Positions 1 through 11,452 of a DNA stretch of 64,000 bases are shown here, piece by piece. The notes below the pieces were generated by a model. It did not search any database, was not told where the DNA came from, and worked only from the letters and a program-made list of their open reading frames with translations. The first letter of the stretch is position 1. Each line of letters opens with the position of its first letter. The position numbers were made by a program, and so were the translations under genes. Source of the stretch: Pseudomonas sp. 102515 (GTDB lineage: Bacteria; Pseudomonadota; Gammaproteobacteria; Pseudomonadales; Pseudomonadaceae); NCBI RefSeq assembly GCF_031085165.1, contig NZ_JAVHTY010000008.1, positions 1 through 64,000 on the forward strand. The letters are read 5' to 3'.

Positions 1-74
1 GGACCCCTCGCCCGGCTCAGACCTAAGTGCTTGATTTTCAAGCCGCTTCAGCGTCTGCGCCGGAAGTGGGGCGC

Positions 75-102
75 ATTATAGGGGAGTTTCGGAACAGGTC
101 AA
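75..102 (-). promoter_or_regulatory. rRNA-operon-type promoter firing out of the left edge
   Basis: On the minus strand a -35 box TTGACC (97-102) and a perfect -10 TATAAT (75-80) are separated by 16 bases. A G/C-rich discriminator beginning GCGCC follows, and an A/T-rich UP-element-like stretch lies upstream (about 103-125). This is the architecture of Pseudomonas and E. coli rrn P1 promoters. The tyrS stop codon lies inside the UP-like stretch and no terminator separates the two. The inferred target is a 16S rRNA gene just left of the window, which is not visible here. Confidence 0.7.
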
Positions 103-116
103 CAGTTATTTCAAAT

Positions 117-1316
117 TTATTGCTGGCGGACGCTGATGCGGGCAAAGGCCTTCTTGCCGGCCTGACATATATAGGTACGGCCGATCTCGAACAGGAAGCC
201 ACGATCGACCACCTCGCCATCCACCTTGACGCTACCCGCCGCCAGCAGATCGCGGGCTGCCGCGGCGTTCTTTACCAACCCGGCCTTGTTGAGAACGGCA
301 GCGACAGGCAGTGCTGCCTCGGCCTCCAGCTCGACTTCCGGCAGGTCTTCCGGCAGTTCGCCATCCTTCATGCGGTTGCCCGCGGAGCGGTGGGCGCTCT
401 GGGCGGCTTCTTCCCCATGGAAGCGCGCCACGATCTCTTCAGCCAGCTTGATCTTGATGTCGCGGGGATTGGCGCCCTGCTCCACGTCGCTGCGGAACTG
501 GGCGATCTCTTCCAGGCTGCGGAAGCTGAGCAACTCGAAGTAGCGCCACATGAGGGTGTCGGGAATGGACACCAGCTTGTTGTACATGACACCCGGTGCT
601 TCCTGGATGCCGACGTAGTTGCCCAGGGACTTGGACATCTTCTTCACGCCGTCCAGACCTTCGAGCAGCGGCATGGTGAGAATGCACTGGGCTTCCTGGC
701 CGTAGGCGCGCTGCAGTTCGCGGCCCATGAGCAGGTTGAATTTCTGGTCGGTACCGCCCAGCTCGACATCGGCGCGCAGGGCAACGGAGTCGTAGCCCTG
801 AACCAGGGGATAGAGGAACTCGTGGATGGCGATGGGCTGGTTGCCGGCGTATCTCTTGCTGAAGTCGTCGCGCTCGAGCATGCGCGCCACGGTGTACTGG
901 GAAGAGAGGCGAATGAAGTCGGCCGGCGACAGCTGATCCATCCAGGTGGCGTTGAAGGCCACTTCGGTACGTGCCGGATCGAGGATCTTGAACACCTGGG
1001 CCTTGTAGGTCTCGGCATTCTCCAGCACCTGCTCGCGGGTCAGCGGCGGGCGAGTGGCGCTCTTGCCACTGGGGTCGCCGATCATGCCGGTGAAGTCGCC
1101 GATCAGGAAGATGACCTGATGGCCCAGCTCCTGGAACTGGCGCAGCTTGTTGATCAGCACGGTGTGGCCGAGGTGCAGATCCGGAGCGGTCGGATCGAAG
1201 CCTGCCTTGATGCGCAGTGGGGTGCCGCGCTCCAGTTTTGTTACAAGCTCTGACTCGACAAGCAGCTCATCTGCTCCACGCTTGATGACCGCCAGCTGCT
1301 CCTGGACCGTTTTCAT
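117..1316 (-). CDS. tyrS: Tyrosyl-tRNA synthetase
   Basis: This cytoplasmic class I synthetase charges tRNA-Tyr. The 399 residues carry the nucleotide-binding HLGH (48-51) and KMSKS (226-230) signatures, the tyrosine pocket stretch around the [14 protein letters not shown] block (73-86), and a C-terminal S4-like RNA-binding domain from about residue 335. Length matches the TyrRS form common in Pseudomonas. The ATG at 1316 was chosen because the longer open frame adds 45 non-homologous residues. A perfect TATAAT lies at 1428-1433 on the same strand and may serve as its -10 box, although no good -35 is visible. The gene ends inside the upstream element of an rRNA-type promoter. Confidence 0.96.
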   Translation of the reverse strand: MKTVQEQLAVIKRGADELLVESELVTKLERGTPLRIKAGFDPTAPDLHLGHTVLINKLRQFQELGHQVIFLIGDFTGMIGDPSGKSATRPPLTREQVLENAETYKAQVFKILDPARTEVAFNATWMDQLSPADFIRLSSQYTVARMLERDDFSKRYAGNQPIAIHEFLYPLVQGYDSVALRADVELGGTDQKFNLLMGRELQRAYGQEAQCILTMPLLEGLDGVKKMSKSLGNYVGIQEAPGVMYNKLVSIPDTLMWRYFELLSFRSLEEIAQFRSDVEQGANPRDIKIKLAEEIVARFHGEEAAQSAHRSAGNRMKDGELPEDLPEVELEAEAALPVAAVLNKAGLVKNAAAARDLLAAGSVKVDGEVVDRGFLFEIGRTYICQAGKKAFARISVRQQ

Positions 1317-1483
1317 TGGGGCTTCGCCTCTGAATTTCGAAAGCGTGAACCTTATCAAGATGCCCCTGGTAGCCGCCAGCCGGCACGTCGGATCACCATC
1401 CCAAAGGGTTGTGACAGCCAGATTTTGATTATATTTTAGGCAGTTATTCACTTCTTTTAACGTCAGATCATCACTTTAGCTAA

Positions 1484-4007
<2,524 letters not shown>

Positions 4008-4037
4008 CCAGCTCGCTGGGCCGAAGGGGCTGCCAGG

Positions 4038-4388
4038 TCAGATGGAGAAGGACTGACCGCAGCCACAGGTGGTGGCGGCGTTAGGGTTCTTGATGACGAA
4101 GCGCGAGCCTTCCAGGCCTTCCTGGTAGTCCACCTCGGCGCCGGCCAGGTACTGGAAGCTCATGGGGTCCACCACCAGGTGCACGCCATCGCGCTCGATG
4201 ACGGTGTCGTCGTCGGCGGAGTCTTCATCGAAGGTGAAGCCGTACTGGAAGCCCGAGCAGCCGCCACCCGTGACGAAGACGCGCAGCTTCAGGCGGGGAT
4301 TGCCCTCTTCCTCGATCAGGTTCTTCACCTTGCTGGCCGCGCCCAGGGTGAACTGCAGGGGGGTCGGGGTGAAGGTTTCAATGGTCAT
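4038..4388 (-). CDS. erpA: A-type iron-sulfur cluster insertion protein ErpA
   Basis: ErpA carries Fe-S clusters to apo-proteins, including enzymes of isoprenoid synthesis and respiration. The 116-residue protein has the three invariant cysteines of the A-type fold: C44 in GGGCSGF, and C108 and C110 in the terminal CGCG. The ATG at 4388 gives the usual [10 protein letters not shown] beginning; a longer frame would add ten unrelated residues. It is a single gene, convergent with anmK and divergent from hemJ. Confidence 0.95.
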   Translation of the reverse strand: MTIETFTPTPLQFTLGAASKVKNLIEEEGNPRLKLRVFVTGGGCSGFQYGFTFDEDSADDDTVIERDGVHLVVDPMSFQYLAGAEVDYQEGLEGSRFVIKNPNAATTCGCGQSFSI

Positions 4389-4562
4389 TGCCGTAGTCTC
4401 CCGGCTTGCGCCGAACACAATTCAGTCAGGAAATTATCCGCTTGCCCGAGCAAAAGGGTCAACTATTGCGCGACCACGGGAGCCTGGCCGAGATGACCGG
4501 AGTGAATGACTTGCCGGCAGCGCCACTCTAATATCGCGCCGCCTGATAAGGAGAACGCCCCG

Positions 4563-4988
4563 ATGCTCTATCTTTGGTTGAAAGCCTTCCACCTGATTGC
4601 CCTGGTCTGCTGGTTCGCCGGCCTGTTCTATCTGCCGCGCTTGTTCGTCTATCACGCCCAGAGCAGCGACGCCGTGAGCCATGAGCGCTTCTGCCTGATG
4701 GAGCGCAAGCTGTACCGCGGCATCATGCTGCCGGCGATGATCCTGACGCTACTGTTCGGCATCGGCCTGCTGGTGATCAATCCGAGCTGGCTGACCCAGG
4801 GCTGGATGCACACCAAGCTGGCGCTGGTGGTGGTGCTGATCGGCTATCACCATGTCTGCGGCGCCATGCGCAAGAGATTCGAGCGCGGCGAGAACAAGCG
4901 CGGTCATGTGTTCTATCGTTGGTTCAACGAGGTGCCGGTACTGGTGCTCATCGCCATCGTCATCCTGGTGGTGGTCAAACCCTACTAG
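4563..4988 (+). CDS. hemJ: Protoporphyrinogen IX oxidase HemJ (UPF0093/CopD-like membrane protein)
   Basis: The 141-residue protein has four predicted membrane helices (about 4-24, 53-73, 83-100 and 120-138). It shows the conserved FYLPRLFVYH segment (22-31), with His10 in the first helix and His31 as candidate haem or active-site residues. HemJ oxidises protoporphyrinogen IX in the penultimate step of haem synthesis in bacteria that lack HemG or HemY. The start was placed at the ATG behind an AAGGAG ribosome-binding site. The next gene, an SDR, starts 47 bases after the stop. The function is assigned by family; the sequence itself shows only the membrane topology and conserved blocks. Confidence 0.85.
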   Translation: MLYLWLKAFHLIALVCWFAGLFYLPRLFVYHAQSSDAVSHERFCLMERKLYRGIMLPAMILTLLFGIGLLVINPSWLTQGWMHTKLALVVVLIGYHHVCGAMRKRFERGENKRGHVFYRWFNEVPVLVLIAIVILVVVKPY

Positions 4989-5035
4989 GTGCGCGGCGAA
5001 TCCGCCGGCGACCGGCGTTTCCTGGAGAAAGCAGT

Positions 5036-5830
5036 ATGCAGCGTTATGCCCTGGTAACCGGTGCCTCGTGCGGGATCGGTCTGGCCCTGGCCGAGGCCCT
5101 GGCGCGGCGGGGTCAGCCGCTGATCCTGCTGGCGCGGCGCAAGGACAAGCTGGAGAGCATCGCCGCCGAACTGGCCCAGCGCTTCGACGTGGAGGTGCTG
5201 TACCGGGTCTGCGACCTGGCGGAGCCGCTGCACCTGACCGGTCTGCTGCACGAGCTGGAGCAGAGCGAGAGAGCCATCGGCCTGCTGGTGAATTGCGCCG
5301 GGATCGGCAGCGGCGGGGATTTTCTCGCCGCCGACTGGCCGCGGGTGCAGGAGCAACTGGAGCTGAACATCCTGGCGCTCACCCGCCTGTGCCATGCCCT
5401 GGGCCAGCACATGGCGATCCAGGGTGGCGGTCAGATTCTCAACGTCGCCTCGACCGCGGCCTTCCAGCCCATTCCCTACATGAGCAGCTATGCGGCGACC
5501 AAGGCCTATGTGCTGCACTTCTCCGAAGGGCTGCGCGAGGAACTCAAGAAGCGGGGGGTGTCGGTTTCGGTGCTCTGCCCCGGGCCGACCCGTACCGCCT
5601 TCTTCAAGAATGCCGGGCTGCACACCGGGCGCATGGAGCAGAGCAAGCTGCTGATGTCCGCCGAAGAGGTCGCCCTGGCCGCGGTGCGCGGACTGGAAAG
5701 ACGCCAGGCGGTGATCGTCCCGGGCTGGCGTAATCGCCTGGGCAGTCTGCTGCCCCGCTTCTTCCCGCGCGCCCTGGTACGTTCGGCCGCGGTGCGGATC
5801 GGCAAACTCTTTCAACCCGCGTCAGGGTGA
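5036..5830 (+). CDS. Short-chain dehydrogenase/reductase
   Basis: This 264-residue classical SDR has the cofactor motif TGASCGIG (8-15), the NCAGIG core stretch (about 84-89), and the catalytic YAATK (about 154-158) after a conserved serine. The usual motif is TGASxGIG; a cysteine at x is uncommon but compatible with binding. The C-terminal extension has several Arg-rich patches and resembles the YqjQ/DltE-like SDR group. The substrate cannot be read from the sequence. It starts at an ATG behind CTGGAGAAAG and is probably co-transcribed with hemJ. Confidence 0.88.
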   Translation: MQRYALVTGASCGIGLALAEALARRGQPLILLARRKDKLESIAAELAQRFDVEVLYRVCDLAEPLHLTGLLHELEQSERAIGLLVNCAGIGSGGDFLAADWPRVQEQLELNILALTRLCHALGQHMAIQGGGQILNVASTAAFQPIPYMSSYAATKAYVLHFSEGLREELKKRGVSVSVLCPGPTRTAFFKNAGLHTGRMEQSKLLMSAEEVALAAVRGLERRQAVIVPGWRNRLGSLLPRFFPRALVRSAAVRIGKLFQPASG

Positions 5831-5835
5831 TCCCG

Positions 5836-5869
5836 CCAGCGGTACCTGCCTGCGGGCGGTAGCCGCTGG
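5836..5869 (+). terminator. Strong hairpin between the SDR and HIT genes
   Basis: Arms CCAGCGGTACC (5836-5846) and GGTAGCCGCTGG (5858-5869) pair almost perfectly, with one bulged G and an 11-base loop. There is no T-tract, so it may act as a mRNA-stabilising or Rho-assisted 3' structure for the SDR message rather than an intrinsic terminator. Confidence 0.4.
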
Positions 5870-5905
5870 TACACTCGGGGTCTATTCAGCCAGCAGGAGA
5901 TCGAC

Positions 5906-6247
5906 GTGGATTGTCTGTTCTGCAAGATCGTCGCCGGGGACATTCCGGCCAAGGTGCTCTACGAGGACGATCAGGTCATGGCCTTCCATGACATCGCCCC
6001 GCAGGCGCCCGTGCACTTTCTGGTCATCCCCAAGAAGCACATCGCGACCCTGCATGACCTCAGCGAGGCCGATGACAAGCAGCTCGCCGGCCATATTCTC
6101 TTCACCGCCCAGCGCCTGGCGCAGGAGCAGGGTTGCGAGGAAGGCTTCCGCGTGGCGATGAATTGCAACGCCCTGGGTGGCCAGACGGTCTATCACATCC
6201 ATATGCATGTGCTGGGCAAGCGGCAGATGACCTGGCCTCCGGGCTGA
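5906..6247 (+). CDS. HIT-family nucleotide hydrolase (HinT-like)
   Basis: This 113-residue histidine-triad protein of the HinT/PKCI group hydrolyses purine nucleoside phosphoramidates. An N-terminal [13 protein letters not shown] block is followed by the C-terminal catalytic triad HIHMHVLG near residues 98-105. The start is a GTG, placed at the conserved MDCLFCKI beginning and preceded by CAGGAGATC as ribosome-binding site. It stands between an SDR and coq7, all on the plus strand. Confidence 0.93.
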   Translation: MDCLFCKIVAGDIPAKVLYEDDQVMAFHDIAPQAPVHFLVIPKKHIATLHDLSEADDKQLAGHILFTAQRLAQEQGCEEGFRVAMNCNALGGQTVYHIHMHVLGKRQMTWPPG

Positions 6248-6287
6248 GCCACGCCCTGTCCTCCCTTCGCCCGCCAAGGAGATCACC

Positions 6288-6935
6288 ATGCGCTCCAAGC
6301 GCCTCTACTCCCCCCTCGATCGATTGCTGATCCAAGCCGATACCGCCTTGCGTACCCTGACGCCCTTCAGTGGCGCCCCCACCCGCAGTTCGCCGGCCAT
6401 TCCGCTGAAGGATGCCGAGCTGAGCGACGAGGAACGCGGTCACGCGGCCGGCCTCATGCGCATCAACCACACCGGCGAGGTCTGCGCCCAGGCGCTGTAC
6501 CAGGGTCAGGCGCTGACCGCCAAATTGCCGGAAGTGCGCGAAGAAATGGAAAAGGCGGCCGACGAAGAGATCGATCACCTGGCCTGGTGCGAGCAGCGCA
6601 TCCGTGCCCTGGGTGAGCGTCCCAGTCTGCTCAATCCGCTGTTCTATGGCCTGTCCTTCGGTATCGGCGCGGGTGCCGGCCTGATCAGCGATCGCCTGAG
6701 TCTGGGTTTCGTCGCCGCCACCGAGGATCAGGTCTGCCGTCATCTGGACGAGCACCTGGACAAACTGCCGGCGGCCGACGCCAAGTCCCGCGCGGTGCTG
6801 GAACAGATGCGCATAGACGAAGAACAGCACGCCGAGCACGCCCTGGCGGCCGGTGGCTGGCGCTTCCCCACGCCGGTCAAATACGGCATGAGCCTGGTGT
6901 CCAAGGTGATGACCAAGACCACCTACCGCATCTGA
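6288..6935 (+). CDS. coq7: 3-demethoxyubiquinol hydroxylase Coq7
   Basis: Coq7 is a membrane-associated di-iron monooxygenase that hydroxylates the ubiquinone ring near the end of ubiquinone synthesis. The 215-residue protein shows the ferritin-like ligand set: the [15 protein letters not shown] block (about 60-74), EEIDH (about 92-96), EDQVCRHL (about 146) and EEQHAEHA (about 177-184). Length matches the Pseudomonas enzyme. The gene ends just before a perfect terminator shared with the convergent pcaG. Confidence 0.95.
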   Translation: MRSKRLYSPLDRLLIQADTALRTLTPFSGAPTRSSPAIPLKDAELSDEERGHAAGLMRINHTGEVCAQALYQGQALTAKLPEVREEMEKAADEEIDHLAWCEQRIRALGERPSLLNPLFYGLSFGIGAGAGLISDRLSLGFVAATEDQVCRHLDEHLDKLPAADAKSRAVLEQMRIDEEQHAEHALAAGGWRFPTPVKYGMSLVSKVMTKTTYRI

Positions 6936-6955
6936 CCTGCGGCTGGCGCCCACGA

Positions 6956-6981
6956 AAAAGCCCTGCCTTGGCAGGGCTTTT
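6956..6981. terminator. Bidirectional intrinsic terminator between coq7 and pcaG
   Basis: A perfect 12-base inverted repeat, AAAAGCCCTGCC (6956-6967) and GGCAGGGCTTTT (6970-6981), is separated by TT. The A/T ends supply a T-run in both directions, as expected for a terminator serving two convergent genes. Confidence 0.9.
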
Positions 6982-6995
6982 CGCTATCCGGATGG

Positions 6996-7607
6996 CTAGA
7001 TGTCGAAGAAGACGGTTTCCTGCGGGCCCTGCAGATGGATGTCGAAACGATAGGCCAGGCGGCCATCGATTTCGCAGCGGCGTGCCAGCAGGGTGGCCCG
7101 GCGTTCCGGCTCCGGCAGGTTGTAGACCGGGCAGCGGGCGTTGGCCTCGGCTTCATCGTCGAAGTAGAGGCGAGTCTGCAGGTGGATGTTGATGCCGCGG
7201 GCGAACAGGGTGACGTTGATGTGCGGCGCCATGGGCTGGCCGCGCTGGTCGGCGACCTGGCCGGGCTTGATGGTGTGCAGCGTCCAGTCGCCGGCATCGA
7301 AGGTGGTGGCGGTACGACCGAAGCCGTTGAAGGCCTTTTCCACGTCGTAGACCGGGTCGTACTGGCCGGCGTGATCGGCCTGCCAGAACTCCAGGAAGGA
7401 ATCGCGTACCAGGTTGCCGTTGCCGTCGAACACCTGGCCGGTGAGCAGGATGTGCTCGCCGGGGGCACCGGGCTTGGCCAGCTGGTTCCAGATCTCGACC
7501 GCGCGGGTGGGGTTGCCGGCGGCGGCCAGGGCCAGGCCGATGTGCACGTAGGGGCCGGCGGTCTGGGAGGGGGTTTCCGGCAGCAGGTCGTGGCGGTTGG
7601 GGGTCAT
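6996..7607 (-). CDS. pcaG: Protocatechuate 3,4-dioxygenase alpha subunit
   Basis: PcaG is the non-catalytic partner of PcaH; together they cleave protocatechuate between its hydroxyls to beta-carboxymuconate, the entry step of the beta-ketoadipate pathway. The 203-residue protein has the N-terminal PSQTAGPYVHIG segment, the WQADHAGQYD region and the intradiol dioxygenase fold. It lacks the Tyr/His iron ligands found in the beta subunit, as expected. It starts 10 bases after the pcaH stop, so the two are co-translated from one message. Confidence 0.95.
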   Translation of the reverse strand: MTPNRHDLLPETPSQTAGPYVHIGLALAAAGNPTRAVEIWNQLAKPGAPGEHILLTGQVFDGNGNLVRDSFLEFWQADHAGQYDPVYDVEKAFNGFGRTATTFDAGDWTLHTIKPGQVADQRGQPMAPHINVTLFARGINIHLQTRLYFDDEAEANARCPVYNLPEPERRATLLARRCEIDGRLAYRFDIHLQGPQETVFFDI

Positions 7608-7617
7608 GTCGGCGTCC

Positions 7618-8343
7618 TCAGTGATGTTCGAAGAACGTCTGCCGCGCGCCGCGGGTGACGATGTCGAAGCGATAGGCCAGGCAGTCCATGGGATTGGCCA
7701 TGCTCATGTCCAGGCGGGCGATGAGGGTCTGCACCGCGTCGGGATCGGCGATGGATTTGACGATGGGGCACAGCGGGATCAGCGGATCGCCCTCGAAGTA
7801 GAGCTGGGTGATCAGCCGGGTGGCGATGGCCGGCCCCATGACCGAGACGTGGATGTGCGCCGGGCGCCAGTCGTTGCTGCCGTTGCGCCAGGGATAGGGA
7901 CCCGGGCGGACGGTACGGAAGACATAGTTGCCCTGGCTGTCGGTACGGGTGCGACCGACGCCGCCGAAGTTGGGATCGAGCGGCGCCAGGTAGACGTCGT
8001 TCTTGTGCCGGTAGCGACCCCCGGCGTTGGCTTGCCAGATCTCCACCAGGGAATTGGGCACCGGCTTGCCGAACTGGTCGCGCAGGGTGCCGAACAGAAT
8101 GATGCGCTCGCCCTGGGGCAACTGGCCGGTGCCAAAGTTGAGCAGCAGGTCGTTGTCGTGCGGCCCCAGCGGCAGCTGCGAGAAGTCCGGGCCGCTGCGC
8201 TCGGACGCGGTCTGGTGCTGCAGGCTGACCAGGGCCTGGCGCGGCGAGCGGGGAATCGAGGATTTGTAGGTAGGCGTATAGGCCTGGGGATGCCAGGTGC
8301 GATCACGGGCGACGTAGCGAACGTCGTGGGGCTTGTTATGCAT
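7618..8343 (-). CDS. pcaH: Protocatechuate 3,4-dioxygenase beta subunit
   Basis: PcaH is the iron-bearing subunit of the intradiol ring-cleaving enzyme. In the 241-residue protein the four non-haem Fe(III) ligands are visible: Y111 (GRYRHKND), Y150 (GPYPWRNG), and H163 and H165 (WRPAHIH). The ATG at 8343 was chosen over one ten codons upstream because it matches family length. It is the first gene of pcaHG; a PcaQ operator lies 93 bases upstream on the end of pcaQ. No later pathway genes (pcaB, C, D) are in the window. Confidence 0.96.
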   Translation of the reverse strand: MHNKPHDVRYVARDRTWHPQAYTPTYKSSIPRSPRQALVSLQHQTASERSGPDFSQLPLGPHDNDLLLNFGTGQLPQGERIILFGTLRDQFGKPVPNSLVEIWQANAGGRYRHKNDVYLAPLDPNFGGVGRTRTDSQGNYVFRTVRPGPYPWRNGSNDWRPAHIHVSVMGPAIATRLITQLYFEGDPLIPLCPIVKSIADPDAVQTLIARLDMSMANPMDCLAYRFDIVTRGARQTFFEHH

Positions 8344-8435
8344 TGGAATGCTCCACGGAAGGATCGGGGCCAAGGGCTGGCTGATCCCAGTGTGGCCCAG
8401 GGCGCCACCTGGCTGAATTGAAAGCTGCGCCCTCC

Positions 8436-8457
8436 CCCATAACCTAGTGGTTATGGG
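8436..8457. promoter_or_regulatory. PcaQ operator upstream of pcaHG
   Basis: A perfect 9-base inverted repeat CCCATAACC-N4-GGTTATGGG contains ATAACC-N4-GGTTAT, which matches the PcaQ binding consensus reported for alpha-proteobacteria at nearly every position. It sits 93 bases before the pcaH start, a normal activating distance for a LysR regulator, and overlaps the stop codon of pcaQ (8444-8446). Confidence 0.8.
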
Positions 8458-9367
8458 TCAGCTCGTTGGCTACCTCCCGCAGGACGTCGCAGAATCTCTG
8501 GGTGGCCAGCGACAGGGGCACGCTGCCATTGCGGCAGATGCCGACCGAACCACCGGCTTCGCGGACACCCAGCTCTACCTCCACCAGTTCGCCACTGGCC
8601 AGGTCGCGGCGTACCGCATCCAGCGGGGCGATCCACAGGGCCTCGCTCTGGCGGACGTACTGGCGGCTGAGGGTCGGCGACAGGGTTTCCAGCCGTTGCG
8701 GACTGAGGGGAATGCCGCACTGGACGAAGAGACTCTCGGCGTGGCGACGGATGGTGGTACCGGGCAAGGGCAGCACCAGGGGATAGCGCGCCAGGGTCGT
8801 CAGGTCCGCCGGCAGTGCCTGGCTCAGCGGATGCCCCGGACGCACCACCAGGGTCAGGGCCTCGGTGTAGAGGTGTTCGAAATCCAGGCCGTGGATGTCG
8901 GGACTGTCGGTCATGCGGCCGACCACCAGATCCAGGTCGCCGACGCGCAATTGCCCGAGCAGGTAGGCGCTGGGACCGGTGGCGACGTTGATGATGAGCT
9001 GGCGATGACGGTCATGCAGGCGCATCAGGACCTCGGGCAGCACCTGGCTTTCCACCGTCGACAGGACCCCGACCCGCACCAGGCCGCCGGCCTCGCCACC
9101 GCGTACCAGTTGCATGCCCTCGCGCAGGGCCTGGACGCAGGGACCGGCGTGGCGCAGGAACAGCAGGCCCGCCTCGGTCAGGGTCACCTCGCCCTTGCCG
9201 CGCTCGAACAGGCGCACCTCGAGGATCTCCTCGAGTTCGCGGATGGTCTTGGAGATGGCCGGCTGGGACACGGCGATGGCATCGGCTGCCTTGGCGAAGC
9301 TGCGCTGCTGGGCGATCTCCAGAAAGCACAGCAGGTGGCGAAACTTGATACGGTTGTCGAGATTCAT
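8444..9367 (-). CDS. pcaQ: LysR-type activator of pcaHG
   Basis: PcaQ activates protocatechuate catabolism in response to beta-carboxymuconate or related intermediates. The 307-residue protein has an N-terminal winged helix-turn-helix (recognition region about 23-42, with [13 protein letters not shown]) and a LysR effector domain. Over its full length it resembles PcaQ/GbpR regulators. It lies directly upstream of pcaHG on the same strand, 100 bases apart. The predicted operator for pcaHG covers its own last codons, so binding there could also affect read-through from pcaQ. Confidence 0.9.
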   Translation of the reverse strand: MNLDNRIKFRHLLCFLEIAQQRSFAKAADAIAVSQPAISKTIRELEEILEVRLFERGKGEVTLTEAGLLFLRHAGPCVQALREGMQLVRGGEAGGLVRVGVLSTVESQVLPEVLMRLHDRHRQLIINVATGPSAYLLGQLRVGDLDLVVGRMTDSPDIHGLDFEHLYTEALTLVVRPGHPLSQALPADLTTLARYPLVLPLPGTTIRRHAESLFVQCGIPLSPQRLETLSPTLSRQYVRQSEALWIAPLDAVRRDLASGELVEVELGVREAGGSVGICRNGSVPLSLATQRFCDVLREVANELTHNH

Positions 9368-9482
9368 GACGCTCTCAAGGCAAGGCTCGGGCCAGAGACT
9401 ACCACCCGGCGTTCACGGAAAACCCTTGGAGTCAGCAGGGGCATCCTTTGCTACAGTGCCGCCTTGTCTTCCGGAGTCCTCC

Positions 9483-10175
9483 ATGTCGATCCGTGCCAAG
9501 CAGAAGCTGCAAACGCGCCAGGCGCTGCTGGAATCGGCACGCCTGCTGATGAACAGCGGCCGCGGCTTCGGCAGTCTCAGCCTGCGTGAGGTGAGTCGCC
9601 AGGCCGGGATCGTACCGGCAGGCTTCTATCGCCATTTCAGCGACATGGAGACCTTCGGCCTGGCACTGGTGGCCGAGGTGGGCGACACCTTTCGCGACGC
9701 CCTGCGCCAGGTGCGTCATCACGAATTGCAGCAGCGCGGCATGATCGAGGCCTCGGTGGAGATCTTTCTCGGCGCCGTGAGCGACAACCGCGATCAGTTC
9801 CTCTTTCTCGCCCGCGAGCAATACGGCGGCTCCCAGGCCGTGCGCCAGGCCATCGCCGAGTTGCGTCAGCGCATCACCCAGGACCTGGCCCGTGACCTGC
9901 TCGCCCTGGGTCGGCTGCCCCATCTAGTTCCGTCGCAGATCGATGTCCTGGCCGACCTGGTGGTCAAGACGGTGTTCGCCACCCTGCCGGAGCTGATCGA
10001 TCCGCCACCCCTGACCACACCGCCGCCGCTGTGGCCGGCGGCAAAGATGGTGCAGCAACTCAAGCTGATCCTGATCGGCAGCAAGCACTGGCGACGCGGC
10101 GAGCGCGTCAACGCCCCAAAGGAGGGCGTGGCCCTGCTGGCCGATGCAATGGCGCACCAAATAAGAGCAACCTGA
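9483..10175 (+). CDS. desT: TetR-family repressor, DesT/FabR-like
   Basis: The 230-residue TetR protein has its helix-turn-helix at about 33-52 (LREVSRQAGIVPAGFYRHF). The C-terminal domain has the FLFLAREQYGGS and VKTVFATLPELIDPP blocks of the DesT/FabR group, which senses the saturated/unsaturated acyl-CoA ratio and controls fatty-acid desaturase genes. In P. aeruginosa desT lies divergent from the desaturase genes desCB and beside ureE. Here the ureE side is kept, but the divergent neighbour is pcaQ, so the regulated desaturase must lie elsewhere. The start was chosen at MSIRAKQK. The symbol is given by family resemblance. Confidence 0.8.
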   Translation: MSIRAKQKLQTRQALLESARLLMNSGRGFGSLSLREVSRQAGIVPAGFYRHFSDMETFGLALVAEVGDTFRDALRQVRHHELQQRGMIEASVEIFLGAVSDNRDQFLFLAREQYGGSQAVRQAIAELRQRITQDLARDLLALGRLPHLVPSQIDVLADLVVKTVFATLPELIDPPPLTTPPPLWPAAKMVQQLKLILIGSKHWRRGERVNAPKEGVALLADAMAHQIRAT

Positions 10176-10272
10176 ACGCCAGGTCAACTTACAGTGCCCC
10201 AGAACCAGGCGACTTGCACGCCTTGGCAGGCCCCTTGCTGTAGAGCTGGGCAAAACTGCCAAGAGTCCTGCC

Positions 10273-10773
10273 ATGCTGGTCGTCCAAAGCCGCTGCGCGC
10301 CCCGGGATACCTGGGACGCCGAACTCCACCTCACCTACGACGCCCGCAGCAAGAGTCGCCTGAGAGCCACCACCAGCGCTGGCGAAGACGTCGGCCTGTT
10401 CCTCGAACGCGGGCAACCGCCGCTGGCCGATGGCGACTGTCTCGAATCCCGCGATGGCCGTATCGTGCGGGTCGTTGCCCGGCCGGAAAAACTGCTGCAC
10501 GTGACCTGTGCCAGCGCCTTCGAACTGACCCGCGCCGCCTACCACCTGGGCAATCGCCACGTCGCCCTGCAGATCGGCGATGGCTGGCTGCGGCTGCTGG
10601 ACGACTATGTGCTCAAGGCCATGCTGGAGCAGCTCGGCGCCCGGGTCAGCGAGATCGAGGCCGGCTTCCAGCCCGAGCATGGTGCCTACGGCGGTGGTCA
10701 CCATCACTCGCATCATGGCGAGGAAGGCTTCAACTACGCACCCAAGCTGCACCACTTCGGCGTGCGCATGTGA
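10273..10773 (+). CDS. ureE: Urease accessory nickel chaperone UreE
   Basis: UreE is a cytoplasmic homodimer that hands nickel to the urease activation complex. The 166-residue protein has the conserved YHLGNRH segment with the central metal-site His96. A His-rich tail holds H143-145, H147, H148 and H160-161. It begins the run ureE-ureF-ureG-hupE. The ureF GTG start overlaps its stop by four bases. Confidence 0.95.
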   Translation: MLVVQSRCAPRDTWDAELHLTYDARSKSRLRATTSAGEDVGLFLERGQPPLADGDCLESRDGRIVRVVARPEKLLHVTCASAFELTRAAYHLGNRHVALQIGDGWLRLLDDYVLKAMLEQLGARVSEIEAGFQPEHGAYGGGHHHSHHGEEGFNYAPKLHHFGVRM

Positions 10774-11441
10774 ATTCGCCTTTCGCCCTGCTGCGCCTGG
10801 CCAGTCCCCAGTTGCCGATTGGCGGCTACAGCTATTCCCAGGGACTGGAACTGGCCATCGACAGCGGCGTGATCCGCAGCGCGGTGGAGGCCGAGACCTG
10901 GCTGCGCGACAATCTCGAACTCAATCTGGCGCGCTTCGAGGCACCGCTGCTGCTGGCTCATTGCGAGGCTGCGGCGGCTGGAGACTGGCCGCGCCTGGGC
11001 GAACTGGCCGAGCGTCACCGTGCCAGTCGCGAGACCGCGGAATTCCAGCTGGAAAGTCGCCAGACCGGCTATTCCCTGGCGCAACTGCTGCTCGGCCTGC
11101 CGGAACTGGATGGCGCCAGCCGCCGCCTGCTCGGCGAGCTGGCCCCGACCTTCGCCCTGGGTTGGGCGCTGGCCGCCCGCGCCTGGGCGATCGCCCCCCG
11201 GGCCGCCCTGGACGCCTGGCTGTGGACCTGGCTGGAAAATCAGCTGGCAGTACTGATGAAAACCCTGCCGCTGGGCCAGCAAGCCGCCCAGCGTCTCACC
11301 TCCCTTCTGCTGCCGACCCTGACCGCCGTGGCCGAGCAGGCCGCGACCCTGCCCGAAGCGACCTGGGGCGGCGCCCCCTTCGGCCTGGCCCTCAGCAGCA
11401 TGGCCCACGAGCGGCAGTACAGCCGCCTGTTCCGTTCCTAG
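10770..11441 (+). CDS. ureF: Urease accessory protein UreF
   Basis: UreF joins UreD and UreG in the complex that inserts carbamylated nickel centres into urease. The 223 residues show the family opening [18 protein letters not shown] and a mostly helical body. The start is the GTG at 10770 within ATGTGA, overlapping the ureE stop by four bases, which indicates translational coupling. Longer upstream frames are out of family. ureG follows after 11 bases. Confidence 0.94.
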   Translation: MNSPFALLRLASPQLPIGGYSYSQGLELAIDSGVIRSAVEAETWLRDNLELNLARFEAPLLLAHCEAAAAGDWPRLGELAERHRASRETAEFQLESRQTGYSLAQLLLGLPELDGASRRLLGELAPTFALGWALAARAWAIAPRAALDAWLWTWLENQLAVLMKTLPLGQQAAQRLTSLLLPTLTAVAEQAATLPEATWGGAPFGLALSSMAHERQYSRLFRS

Positions 11442-11452
11442 GAGATCTCCTG

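Noticed and set aside
1317-1483. Possible T-box or leader riboswitch before tyrS
   Set aside because: No T-box sequence or specifier stem was seen, and such leaders are not expected in gammaproteobacteria.
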